64,000 nucleotides of DNA, taken from Tetradesmus obliquus (taxonomy: Eukaryota > Chlorophyta > Chlorophyceae > Sphaeropleales > Scenedesmaceae). Of the stretch, positions 46,072 through 58,300 are shown one piece after another. The stretch covers positions 3,741,501-3,805,500 of the forward strand of contig CP126202.1 in NCBI GenBank assembly GCA_030272155.1. Direction: 5' to 3'. The notes under the pieces were generated by a model. It was not told the DNA's origin and did not search any database. It was given only the letters and a program-made list of their open reading frames with translations. The position numbers and the translations under genes are program-made. Every line of letters begins with the position of its first letter. The first letter of the stretch is position 1.

Positions 46072-46878
46072 GTGAGTGTGCACGATGTGCCTCTTAGGAC
46101 AGCTGAAACAGAGCAAATACCCGCAGGGAGGATCAGACTTGGAAGCGTCGTAAAACTACGGCAGGTTCAGCTGTTGTAGCATTGCTGCTGTCCACGTACT
46201 GGTGTTGTCAGTCACTTTCTCAAGGTGCACTGTCATCTGTCATTGACAACCCTGGGCAACAGCACCCAGTCATCTTCCTTGCTTAACTGGCTGTGCAGCA
46301 GCAGCCGCTAGTGCACTACAAGGACACACACTTGATGAGGTGGCCCAGCGCATGTACTTGTCTGCCTGCCACACTGGCAACGCAAGGGTTGCAGCAGCAC
46401 ATGTGCATGCGCGATGACAGCTGCTGTGCAGCTGCACTTGTTGAGGAGAAACACTTCAACTTCCATTTGGTACATTGTGCCTCGGCATGCAAACCACAGA
46501 GATGAATCTGCTGGTGCTTGAGGCATCACTCTACTAGGGCGGACAACCATAGTACCAACAAGCCCCAAAAGGCATCAAGATCGTTCAACCAGCATAGCCC
46601 AACAGCCATTGCTGTACATCAGCTGAAGCAGCATTAGCGGCGAATCAGCCATCTCACAATCCTCAACATCTGTCACGGCACGCAGGCATGCCGCAGCCGG
46701 CAGTTGCAGCCGTGCTGTGCTCCTCTGCTGCTGACGCGCCAGCCCTGCAGGCACCTGCCTGCTGCTGCTGCTGCTGCTGCTCCTGCTGCTGCTGCTGGGC
46801 TCAAGGGCGTGTAGGCACGTCCTCAGGGCCCCTGTACTGGCCAGGGATCCTGTTGCTGATGGGGTTGCTGCAATCGGG

Positions 46879-46929
<51 letters not shown>

Positions 46930-47263
46930 TGGGCACACACCGTCACCAAATGTAGCAGCTTATGCTACTGGTACTCTGCAACTGCAGCAGACAGTGGCTG
47001 CATGTGGTGTACACACCACGCGGAGTTCAATGTTTCCGCTGTACCTCGTCCATGTCACTCCCTGACAACCCAGGTGGCAGCGGGGCTGCAACGGCCGCTG
47101 TGTAGCACTGGATTTGTTACCTGGTGGTATCAGACGGCCACACCCAGAGCAGTGCACAGCAACAGCTGAGTGCTGCAAATCACAGGCTACAACTGCCAGT
47201 CACTGTTAAACATCTGTGGCTGTGCATCACCACGCCACCACGCTAGCCAGCCAGGCAGCGCAC
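46072..47263. other. Intergenic: AANAT upstream region, no gene recognised
   Basis: Contains the presumed AANAT promoter (right of 46,071) and the 3' flank of the 98-residue gene. I see no supported coding exon. A (GGCA)n tract lies at 46,877-46,929 and a (CTG)n tract near 46,760-46,800. Confidence 0.6.
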
Positions 47264-48308
47264 TCACAGGAACACGGGTGGCGCGTGGGCGCGCTCTGCC
47301 ACTGGGCCGATCTTGCGCGCTGCCTCCTGGAACTCGGGGCTCATGCTGATTGGGGTGCTGGTGAAGGTGCGGCGGTTGGCCCAGATGCACAGCACGCCCA
47401 GCCCCATGAAGGCCAGCGTCATGCCGCCGCTGAACCTGCAGGGTGCCCACGCCAGGCAAGACACAGGCGGCACAAGGAGTTGAGTGAGCGCAGCAACGGA
47501 AGCAGCAGCAGCAGCAGAGTGTCACGAGGATGATCCGTTCTCCACCACCGGTGCATTCATCAAACAATGGCACGTGCTGCTGGCGAGTGTGCAGGGCTGG
47601 GCTCTGTGGCTGCTGCATGCTCCTGCTGGTTGCTGGTGCCTAGTTGCTGGTGCCTGGTGTTGCTGTGCAGGGCCCGTCTGGTACGACCGTGGCAGGCAGT
47701 TGAATGCAGCAGCGACACGTGATCACCCGTGCCTCATCCGCCAGCCCCCACCTGAAGGGCACCTCCAGGAACTGTGAGGTCTGGCAGCAGGGATAGGCAG
47801 GCAGGCAGGCAGCAGGCAGACAGCAGCAGGCAAGCAGCCAGCGGGCAGGCAGCAGGCAGCCAGGCACACACCTTGCTGCGTCATGCCCACGCAAGCCAGA
47901 GGTGAACAAGCAGGAGGCGAATGGGCATAAAATGCACGTGGCTCGCTGGTCAGGGATGCTGCCTGCTGATGCCCACGCCGCCCAGCTTGGCAGCACAGCC
48001 TGCAGGCTGACATGGTGCCAGGTGCTGCTGCCCTAGTTGAACTGACCTGGGTCAATTGAGGCCGTGCGGAAACGTGTTATGCTGATCAGCGACATGCATA
48101 GATGCAGCGATATGGTCTAATTATAAGGCTTGCAAGTCAGCAAGCCCTGGACGCTGCAGAACAGTCCAATGATGTGCAGCAGAGCAGCTTGCAGGACACC
48201 CACCCTGGGCAACTGGCCGTTGGGGTGGCACCACTTGGGCACGTTCTGGTTCAGCGACTCCTTGCTGACGCTGTTCACGCCGATCGTGCCCATAGAAGAC
48301 CCGCTCAT
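47264..48308 (-). CDS. Small single-pass membrane protein, function unknown
   Basis: Three exons: 48,308-48,204 (35 codons, donor GTGGGT), a 20-bp microexon 47,771-47,752 (FLEVPF plus part of Arg) and 47,435-47,264. They join in frame to give 98 residues. The microexon is supported by AG before and GT after it and by exact phase fit. The sequence has a hydrophilic start, then GMTLAFMGLGVLCIWA as one membrane span near residues 46-61, then a basic NRRTFTST and a polar tail ending APPVFL. Size and layout resemble accessory subunits of mitochondrial respiratory complexes, but I recognise no family motif and give no function. The true start could lie further upstream. Confidence 0.7.
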
Positions 48309-48730
48309 CTTGACTGGTGTGCTTGCTGCTAAGGCGACCCTACAGTGATGTGGGCAGATAGGCGGTTCACAAAAAAAACTACGCGTTATATACACCTGCA
48401 AGTAGTTTGTACGTGTCGATCGTTGCTGAAGTAGTCGGTGTTGCCTGTGTTTGCGTGGCCTGTTAGCGTGACGTACTTTCTTGTGCACATGCTCTTGCTC
48501 TAGAGCAGACGTGGCTCAAGCAAACGTAACTTAGTACACGTTTTATGTAGTTTTGATTGCTTGTTCGGCACCAGGGATGCCTTGCATTCCGAACTGCAAC
48601 CTTGGCGTAACGTCGGACCTCAACTGTATAAAGAGTTGCAGTTGACACACTTTGCAAGAACAACTGCAACGCAAATGTGAGCTTTGAATTTGTCAGGGCA
48701 TTTCACCCTTTCAAAACATTTACTTGTGTA
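48309..48730. other. Intergenic: MDM33 3' flank and upstream region of the 98-residue gene
   Basis: AT-richer than the neighbours. No exon, RNA gene or clear TGTAA signal on the minus strand was found. Confidence 0.5.
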
Positions 48731-49473
48731 CTAGGCACTGCTACCACCCCCAGCTGCGGCACCACCACTCTTCAGCAGTGCAACCACCACTGCAGTCAAC
48801 CCAGCGCTCACAGCAGCAGCTGCTGCTGCCACACCTGCCAGCTGCCCTCTTGTCACTTGTATCATGCTGCTGCTGCCTTGCAGTTGCTGCAACAAGCCCC
48901 TCTCCTTGCCAGCTGCTGCAGCAGCTGCTGGCTGCTGCTCAGATGCCTTGGCATGTGCAGTGTCTTGAGAGGACACACCATCACCAGCTGCTGAGGCTGC
49001 ATGGCCCTGAGGCCTGCCCGGCTCATCATCACTTCTGCTCTTGTCCTGTGCAGCAGCTGCAGCAGCTGCTGCTTGCTGTGCTTTGGGCTCTGCTGCTCCC
49101 TGCTGGCCCTCTGCCTGCTGCTGCTCAGGCTGCTGCCGCTGTGCTGTGTACTTGCCCAGCGCCTGCTCAGCTGCCTGCCTGCTGTGCCGCCACATCGCCT
49201 GCGCCGACCTGCCGGCTGCTGACAGCTGGCCGGCTGCCCAGCTGCTGCCCGGCACGTGCCACCTGTCATGGCTCGCCGCGACAGCAGCAGCACTAGCAGC
49301 AGCACCAGCAGCAGCACCAGCAGCGCTCACTGCTGCGGGCATGGCCTGCTGCAGCTGTGCTAGCTGCTGCCTCACCAGCTGCAGCTCCTGCAACACATGC
49401 TGCTGCAAGCTTGGATCCTGCTCGTGCTCCTGCTGCCTTTGGTGCTGTTTGCTGCTGCCGCCTGACACTGTTG

Positions 49474-49519
<46 letters not shown>

Positions 49520-51378
49520 TCCTGCATCCTCTGCTCCCTGAGCAGCAGCAGCAGCAGCGGCCCATGCGGGCACCAGCTGCATCAGCCGCCCATCCAGGCG
49601 GCTCATGTGCTGGCTCATCATGTCTGCCACTGCGGCCTGCAGTGCTGCGCGCTTGCGCGGCTCCAGCACGGTGTAGACTGTCACGAAGGAGGCGAAGTGC
49701 AGGCCCATGAGGCCCCACGTCCACCAGGTGGAGGCGCGCCGGATGTTGTCGCTCCACAGCTGCTCCTGCAGGCGCGCAACAAGCAACAACACAAGGGCAG
49801 CAGGCAAGCAGCAGCAGCGCAGCAGAGGCAGCTTGGGTGAACAAGAGCGAGCAGGCAGGCGGTATGTGCTGCAGGCAGCGTGAGCTTAGCAGGCAGCTGC
49901 CTGCAGGGCACAGCACCCTGCTCTCCTGCAAGTGCTTTTGGCACTGCCCTAACCTGCTGCAGGTGACATACAGCTGTTTTGCTACAGGAGCGCCTGCCCT
50001 GCCTTGCTGGCAACATACCACATGCCTATGTCCTGCACGCCTCAAAGCACACACACTCAGCAGCAGCTACAGCACTGGCCACTACTGTACGCAGCGTTGC
50101 CGCACCTGCTGGTAGCGCTCCCGAATGAGGTCCACCAGGCGCAGCTGCAGCGCCTCCGCCTCGTCACTGAGGTGGCTGTAGCGGCCCTTGGCTGCTGCTA
50201 CAGCCGCCTCCGTCTCGTGCTCTGCTGCATACAGCTGCGTGAAGCGAGCCACGTCAGCAGGCACCCAGCTGCTCTTGCGCTGCAGCAGCGCGGTCACCTC
50301 CCTGCGGAGCGGGGCATGGCAGCAGGCACGGCAAGACAGGAGAGTGCATGCGGGGTTAAAGATGTGGGGGCAGTTGTGAGCAGTGAGGGACGGCACAGGA
50401 TGGCAGCTACTCAAGTGAATCCTGTGCAAGTGCAGTTGCGCTGGGCAGCGTATGCACCAGCGCGGCGGTGCTGTGTGACCCCACGACAGATCAGCACCTG
50501 CAACTGCTGCTGCTGCTGAAGTTCATTTTGATTAGCTGCCCACCAGGAGCAGCAGCTGCCTTCACCAGCAGCAGCCCCGCCCCACTGCAGGGCCAGCAGG
50601 CCGGCCTCACCTGTGCAGCACTGCAGGGCCAGCAGGCCGGCCTCACCTGTGCAGCTGCGACTGGCCGGCCTCCCCTGTGCAGCTGCGACTGCCGGCCTCA
50701 CCTGTGCAGCTGCGACTGGCGTGCCAGGCACTCCTCATACTCCGCCTTGGCAGCAGCCAGTGCCCCCTTGACCTCCTGCAGCTGCTGGTTGGCGCTGCCC
50801 ACGCTGCCCTTGAGCTTATCAATGGCCTCGTATCCAGTCAGGCGGTTGATGTTTTGGGTCAAGCGCGCAAGCCGCTCATAGCCAGACTGCACCAAACTAC
50901 TGCTACTGCTGCTGCTGCTGCTGTTGGGGATGCTAAGGCTGCCTGTTGATGACGCTCCTGCTGCTGCTGCTTTGGCTAGCGACTGTGAGGCTTCAGTGTG
51001 GCTAGCTGCGCTGCCTGCAGGTAAACCAACTGCATGGTCTGCTGCTGCAGCAAACCTCTGTGTATGCAAGCTGTTGGCGGTTGGCCCTGCTGCAGACGGT
51101 TCTGCAGCAGCCAAATTGTGTTGCTGAAGATGCTCTACTGCTTGTGCCTTGATCTCTGCAGCGCTGCCTTCTGACCTACCTCCTGAGCTGCCTGCTTGGT
51201 GTGCCAGCGCCCTGTGCTGCTGTTGCCAGTGCTGCAGGCCCACTGTTGCTGCTGCTGCTGCTGTTGCCGATACAGCTGCTCCTGCACCGCTAGCGTCACT
51301 TTTGAGCCACACGCTACTGTTATTCGGTGGCACCAGGCTCCAAGGAGCTCTGCGTGCCAGCCTCGCAAGGTTCGACAT
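48731..51378 (-). CDS. MDM33: She9/Mdm33-family mitochondrial inner-membrane protein
   Basis: Three exons: 51,378-50,702, ~50,301-50,106 and 49,765-48,731, giving about 635 residues. Yeast Mdm33/She9 is an inner-membrane coiled-coil protein that shapes mitochondria. Family marks: residues ~200-290 are coiled coil with YEAIDKLKGSV, REVTALLQRKSSW and ADVARFTQLYAAEH; then RERYQQEQLWSDNIRRASTW across the exon 2/3 join; then the first membrane span WWTWGLMG...VYTVLEPRKR (~305-328). A long Gln/Ala-rich insert and a second span GVAAAAAAVSAGLTAVVVALL (~602-622) follow. I chose ATG 51,378 because MSNLARLARRAPWS fits a mitochondrial presequence. The loop between the spans is longer than in fungi. Intron 1 carries copies of the exon 1 donor. 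Confidence 0.92.
50568..50702 (-). repeat. Repeated exon 1 donor in MDM33 intron 1
   Basis: Reading the minus strand, GCTGCACAG/GTGAGGCCGGC ends exon 1 at 50,702. The same junction recurs at 50,675 (GGGAGG instead of GTGAGG), 50,647 and 50,611 (both GTGAGG), spaced 27, 28 and 36 bp. Two of the extra copies are usable donors by sequence. Confidence 0.88.
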
Positions 51379-54300
51379 CTGCTGCTGCAGCAGCACTCAG
51401 CACTGCACGGCGGAGCGAGCAGGACGACAACTACGGGGAACACCAGACGTATCTCCCAGGCTATGTTCAGTACGCGGAGCTTGATGCTGAGCAGTACGAT
51501 CGAGTGTATGCAGCACCTGACCTGTGCAGAAAGTCCAAAGTGCAAGCCAACTGGCTGTGCAATGAAGCAAGTGCCCAGCTGGTGTCGAAGCACGCACCAT
51601 GCAGCACAATGCGATGAACTGGAGGCCTGACAGCAGTCAGCTGCTACGCGGCTTTGGGTGTGAGCCTGTCAGATACCATGTTATTCCTCAGAGGGATCAC
51701 GGGGTCCTCATGTCTTTGATCAGTCCTAACAGTGGACAGCAAGCTGCGTACAGGGCACAACTGATAGTTGACCGTCCACGTGCTCTGAAGCTTGTGCCGT
51801 TAGTAATCACTGGATGTGGTCTTGGGCAGGAGGCACGCCAGTGACTCACCACAGTAAAGGATGCCCTGGCCAACAGGCCACTAGGACATCTGCATTTTTT
51901 GAGTTGAGGCAAGAAGCCAGAGGAGTTGTGTATGCCAGCATTGCAAGGTTGTTACATCTCTTGCTGCTGGAAACCGCCTGTACATGGCACCAGATGTTAG
52001 GTCAATCTGGCGTCTACTCACTTGTGACCAGCTTGCGACAGTTGATCATGCAACGCCAGCGTCACAGCACCTCACACACAGTCGCACCAGGCACATGTGC
52101 TTCCGCCCCAACAACACCGTGCTGTTGTGCTGATCAAACAAAATGCAGCATGCAGAGCAGGGCCCGACCCTGTGCTGCGTGGGCACCAGGTCCACAAGTG
52201 GCTCCACCATGGCTGGCAGCACGCCCAGAAGCAGCCAGCACACATCCTGAGAATGCGTCAGGATGTGGCGGCCAAACGCTTCACTCGACTGCCCAGGAAA
52301 AGCATGCTGTTCTCAGGGACAACTCTGGCAGAAGCAGTGCATGCATCTCACACACAAAAACACGGAAGAGCCCTGCCGCGCTGGCAAGCAGGGTGGGCAG
52401 GCGAATGCCTGCTCATTGAAAAAATGTCCCTCATAAAGGCTGGTGGCTGCTTCCAACGTAGCAACCCCAGGTACAAAACACAGGAGCAGTTGTATGCAAA
52501 CATAAAAATACACTGCTGCAACAGGCCTGCTGTGGCTGTAGCAGCTCCCTCCACACATGCACCATGCTGCTGGCACCACATTGCTTGCAGCCAGGGCCAA
52601 TCACTTGGGCTTGCAGGCACTTGCAAACAGTGTGCTGCAGTTCCAAGGGCCCTGGTCCGCAGCTGGGCCCCAGCACACACCAGCCTGACGGTGTGTGCTT
52701 ATATGCTGCTCACAGTTCATATCAACAGGTATTTGAAAGGAATTTGCCAGCCAACCAGCTGATCAGCATTATGCATACAACTCCTGCAACCATCTAAAGC
52801 AGGCCGTGCACAACGGGCCAACACGCAGTAGGGCGCGATGCATGCTTCCTGTGCGCGCTTGCCTTGCAGGCTCAACAGCTGTGTGCAGCAGGCTCGGTGA
52901 CAATGGGGAGGCATGCGTCTGCATGGGTATGCATGCAGTGGGATCAACCTACTGAGCAGCCCTGCGCCATGTGCGCTACACTGCTGCCGCGGCAGAGATG
53001 ATTAACAGCTGCATTCTACTCCACCAGACTTGCAGAGCTGAACTGCTTTACGTCACCATAATTGCAGAGCTGACGTATCAACACGCGGCCCTGCATGCTT
53101 CAGCTGGCCTGAATCGACGATGCGCATGCATAGTATTGTACACAGCCTGTGGCACCATGAGTAGGGTGCAGGCCCTCAACACACGCGCCTGGCAGGCTTA
53201 CTCCTGCTGCTGCCTGCTGCCTGCACTGTCTGCCTGCAAGGCGCCTGCTGCCGGCCTGATGCTCAGCGCTCCCATCTGCTTGCTGAAGCGGCTGAAGGCC
53301 TGCGTGCTGGCCTCGCCAACCTCCCTGGGGCAGGTGTGATGCAGCCTGTCCAGGTGCTGCACGCGTGCCAGTGCCTTGTTCAGTGGCCGGCCTTGGCTGT
53401 GCTGCAGATGCATGGCTGCCATTGCTGCTGCCGAGTCCGTTGCTGCCGTTGCTCCCTGTCTAAATCAAAGCCTGCAGATCGCAGAATGCAGATGCTGTGT
53501 TTTCAGTGAGAAGGTCACCAGCAGGCATCAGCAGCTGGGTGCATGCATGCTTGGGTGGATCCATTAGCATAGCTCCACCTTCTGCCAGACACCAGACCGT
53601 TTACACGTACCAGCAGGGCCTCCTGAACGTTTCTGCTGCTGATTCAAAAAAGCTGTGACGCGCCTACGACAATGGCAGCTCGAGAAGCAGGATGCGGAAA
53701 GCTGTCGGCAACTGCGCTCCGGCAGCGTGACGAGGCACGCACCTGATTGACGAGGGGCACGTAACCCAAGGTCCTGGACAGTAATCACCAGCTGTATAAG
53801 GTTATGGGAAGCTTTGGATGGTTGCTTGTCGAAGGGGCTGGCGCGGCGGGAGGAAGGTCAGGACAAGACAGGATGTCTGCATGAATGTGAATGAATGGAA
53901 TGAAATGGAAGCTGATGAAAGAATGAAGGCACTGTCACCGGCTGCAGCGAGGTAATGTGCTCTGCATGCTGTGACATGCCATGTCATTACCCGCATCCGC
54001 CACAGTCCTGCCTCGCCGGGTGGTCACAGCCGATTCCAAATGAGCAGCCAAAACACTGATGCATGTTATCCAGGGCCTTCATGGCCTTCGAACGTGGGCA
54101 GAGAGGTATGACCGAGATGTCGACATTTGTGTCACTGGCAAACGTTCTGTGCTCGGCACGGCCGCATGCAGGCTAGACAGCATGAACGCGCACTGCAGTG
54201 CACGAGAAACTAATTAGTCACATGGGAAACTCGCGCCCTGCACTGTTGCCTGTGTCACTGGACCTGCAGTGCTCAGCACAGGTCACAGTGAAACATTTTT

Positions 54301-55337
54301 AAATTAAGGAGTCTTCCACTCCGTATCCCGGACGATCGTTTCTTTGCTTGTATGCGAGGCACGCGCCATTTCGCATGCACGCATGGGTGCAAGTGCTGAT
54401 CAGCTCATGAGCTACTGTCACAGTTCAACTGTGACAGTGTTGCCTGGTATGAAGCCATCCAACCACCCACCCACCCCTCCCAGCCCCTACGAGGCACGTC
54501 ATTACCTTTGATTACATTGAGGAGTATCTTTTTGTGACGTGCTATGGGGAAACACCTGCCTGCAAACTCTGGCAAAGTCAAAACCCACAACCCAAAACAC
54601 CAGAAGCCTGTGATTTTGGCGAAGAGGCAGAACGGGACGTCATAATTTGCAATCCTGCTGAAATACATTGTTGAAAAGCTTACGAGGCAGCATATTTGGC
54701 CTGAGTCGACGTATTCAGGGACTGTCACTGCTCCACGACGCTCTGCAATGCCTGCGCCTCGCGCGCTCAAAGTTCAGCTATATGTCTGGACCAAGCTATG
54801 GATTGTATTACACACGCGGTGACCGTCGCAGCCTCAATGACTTTAGAGCAATTCGAGTCGGAAGAGCCGGTGTAACACGAAAAATAACGCTGGTCGGAAG
54901 GCCACAGTCTCCGTCCTCATTCTCATTCGTCCGGGTACATTCTGTACACTCCTTCAACGTGCAGGAAGTTCATAAGTTGACATTACATGAAAAGGAAAGA
55001 CGTTACAAATACACGCAGAACAAAAAAGGGCGGTTAACCCAGCAGAAAACCCAAGAAGGGGACCCAGAGAACACAGTACTCCTACATGCCCAACCTGCGT
55101 CACACCAGGCCAAACGGATGTTCAGCTGTTCCAGCTGTGGTACTTGGCTGCTGGGCAACAGGGGCAACAGAGGCATCGCCGCACTCCACAGCGCAGGCTG
55201 TGCAGCTTCATGGCTGCTGCTGGGCCATGCTGCTCAGCACGCCGCCACACACATCACAGCGTGGCTGCCTGCCTCAAGCCCTGCGCAGCCCACCCAGTCA
55301 ATACGGCCCCACATAGTGTGCAGCTGCTGGTGCGTCA
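51379..55337. other. Gene-poor stretch, no recognised gene
   Basis: About 4 kb between MDM33 and PSRP1. Open frames occur (for example 51,814-52,419 and 54,668-55,351 plus) but none has domain marks or consistent exon structure. The base composition near 54,250-55,050 is AT-richer. TTACA at 54,984 and 55,003 gives TGTAA on the minus strand, possible poly(A) signals for PSRP1 about 330-350 nt after its stop. Confidence 0.5.
53198..53460 (-). CDS. Possible terminal exon of an unidentified gene
   Basis: After an acceptor TTGATTTAG near 53,461 the minus strand is open to a stop at 53,198 with GC-rich third positions. It encodes GRPLNKALARVQHLDRLHH and then a STQAFSRFSKQMGALSIRP stretch, possibly helical. 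Candidate upstream exons with donors GTGCGT (~53,740) and GTACGT (~53,605) exist, but I could not join them convincingly. No family recognised. Confidence 0.3.
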
Positions 55338-58300
55338 TCACTGGGGGATGAGCACGCCATAGCCGCCGCTCTGGCGCTTGTACATCACCTGCAAGCAGTG
55401 GCAGGCAGCAGCAGACAAGGGAGCGTCAGCTTCACGCTCACACCAGGTGCAACAGATGTCAGAGCAGGTCATTGCTGCTGCTGGTGCCTGGCCTGCGACC
55501 CTGCTGCACAAAAGCAGAAACAGCCTGACCTGACACTGCTACCTGACATACAACAAGTGCAAACACCGACCCGTGCATCCCGCACACTGCTAGCCAGCCA
55601 ACCCTCACGCGCACGAACACCACAGCACAACCAGCAAGCAGCCATTCCGTCAAAAGGAGACACACAACAGTAGCTCGCAGGTGGCGTCATCCAGTTGGTG
55701 GCACAGGCATGGCAGCTGCATGGCGCCTCACCCCAGCTCGCCGCTGGCCTCACCCCTTCACATGCAGACCACACAAGCACAAACACAGCAGCAACGGCAG
55801 CCAGCCTCCCCTCTGCCCAGGCACCCTGCACACTGCCCCCCCCCCCCACACACACACACACACACACAGAAAAACACACACCCAGCCTCACCCACAGCTG
55901 CCCCCCCCCCCCCCCCCCCCAAACACACATCCCCACCACCACCATCACCGCCCCGCCTCACCCGCAGCTCCTCGCTGGCCTTGTCCCTGTAGACGTAGAA
56001 GTCGTGGCCCACAGCCTCCAGGCTGTAGATGGCCTCCTCGGGGTCCATGGGGGCACACGACACCACCTGGCAGCAGACGCAGCAGCAGACACAGCAGCAG
56101 CAGCAGCAGCAGCAGCAGCACACGTAAGAACCAGCCAGCTCAAGGCTATGGTATGTGGTGTGTGCTGCCAGGCGTCGCATGGTCAGGAACTGCAAGCTGC
56201 GCCAGGAGCGTTGCCACAGAGTATCAGCACACGAGGCGGCATGATGTGCCACATGATGGGCTGCAGGGCACCCAGTAGGGCACGTGCTGCTGCCGCTGCT
56301 GCGGCAACCGGCATGGCTGAGGCGGGAACCGTAGAGCGTCAGCAGCAGCCATGTGCCAGCGCGCAGCTGACCTTGCTGCGCACGACCTCCTAGCTACTGT
56401 TGCTGCTGCTGCTGCTGCAATCACACCCTCAACCCTAGAGTGCAGCTCACCTTGCTGCGCACGACCTCCGTGGGCAGTGCTGCTGCTGCTGCTGGCGCGG
56501 CCATCTCTGCTGCGCGCGCCTCCTCCTCGCCAAAGCTGAAGGCCTCCACGATCACGCTGTCCATGTACTCCTGCGGGCACGACACACACAAATAACCTCA
56601 ACGATTGCAGGGTCAACACCTTAACGATGGCAGGGTCAACACCTTATCGGTTGCAGGGTTGCAGGGTTGTGCAGCAGCATAGCAGCAGCATAGCAGCAGC
56701 AGCTCCCACGATCACGCTGCCGATGTACTCCTGCAATGCTGACACACACGATTCAACAATGATTGCAGGGTTGTGCAGCACCGTAGCAGCAGCAGCTCCC
56801 ACGATCACGCTGCCGATGTACTCCTGCAATGCTGACACACACGATTCAACAATGATTGCAGGGTTGTGCAGCACCGTAGCAGCAGCAGCTCCCACGATCA
56901 CGCTGCCCGTGTACTCCTGCAATTTTGACACGGAAGCAGGCTGTGCTGCCAATGCAGTGATTTGGCATGGCAATGGCAGTGTGTATAGGTGCCCATGAGT
57001 TGCGGAGCGGCTTGGTGCCAGCAAGCCAGGCAGCAGCAGATGATGTGCAGGTACTCTTGCAGCCAGGATCAGCACAAGGCAGCATGGCAAGGTGATTGCA
57101 GGGCATTTGCAGGCGATGGCAGCAGCCCTGTGCTTGGAATGCTTAATGCAAATCACTGTATGCACGCAGCTGAACAGCACCTCCTCCTCGGTGTTCATGG
57201 CTGTAAGGCACCTCCTTTCACACCCGCCCCCTCCTACACCCACCGAGTCATTGATAAGAGTTGCAAAAACAACACTTATGCAGCCCCCCCCCCACCTTGA
57301 ACTCCTCCTCCTCTGTGTTGACGCGCGGGCCGCCCTTGCCCGGCCAGGCCCCCTGCTGCATGAGCCGCTCCTTGACCTTGCGCAGCTTGCGCGCCACCTT
57401 GTCGCACACCAGGTCGATGCTCGCGTACAGGCTCTCCTCGCTGTCCTCCACACGCACCACGCCAGCCTTGAGCGTGGTGATGGTCACGTCCACCTTCTGC
57501 TGCCTGCGTTGCAGGACAAGCAAGGTGCTCAGGGGCAGTTGCAGGACAAGGTGTGCAGAAAGCCTGAGCATGCGCAGGATTGCGAGTGTGGTGCGGCACT
57601 GCTGTCCAGACCTGGCAGGCTGCGCAGCGTACTGACGGTTACGTCCACCTTCTGCTGCCTGCGGAAACGAGAGCATAGCAAGCTGTGCTTGTGCATGATG
57701 CATGAGCGTGCACAGCAGCGTGAGAGTGGTGCAGCAGTGTGCTGCTGGTGAGGCCATGCCATGCTGCCCAGCTGGGGGCCACACCGCTGGAGAGCAGCAG
57801 CGCACACGCGTGCCATGTGCCTGCAACTTCACGTGCACGCTGTCACTGTCCGCGGCTGCTGATGTTTGCTGCTGCCCTGTGCCTGCTCCAGCAGGCACTC
57901 TCCTCCCCAACACACACGTCCTGCCAGCCACCCATGGCCACCCCATCCACCCCTGGCCCTGGCCCAGCCAGCCTGCCTGCCACTCACTTGGCGCCGTGCG
58001 TGCCTGTGTCGCCGCCGCGCGCGCTGATGGTGACGTCGATCTTCTTGATGTTGTGCGCGTAGTTGGCCACGGCCTTGCTGATCTTCTCCTCCACGTACTG
58101 CCGGATCGCATCCGTCACCTGCAGCAGCAGCAGCAGCAGCAGCAGCAGCGGGCGGGTGTGTGAGCAGCACAGCATGACACGCGATCTTCCTGGCAACGTG
58201 CATGTAAAGCCCGTACTCGGCGCTACAGCTTTGCCTTGTGAGGTCATGAGCACGAGCCAGCTCAGTTCAGTGGGAGGAGGCAAGACACACATATGCGCTG

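Noticed and set aside
51378..51396. Upstream CTG start for MDM33
   Set aside because: The ATG at 51,378 starts a better mitochondrial presequence; the added LLQQQ comes from a CTG/CAG run.
51814..52762. Plus-strand frames of ~200 codons
   Set aside because: No motif, no exon structure and low-information composition; probably chance in GC-rich DNA.
54668..55351. 227-codon plus-strand frame
   Set aside because: It overlaps the PSRP1 3' end, has no domain marks and an odd composition; no homology recognised.
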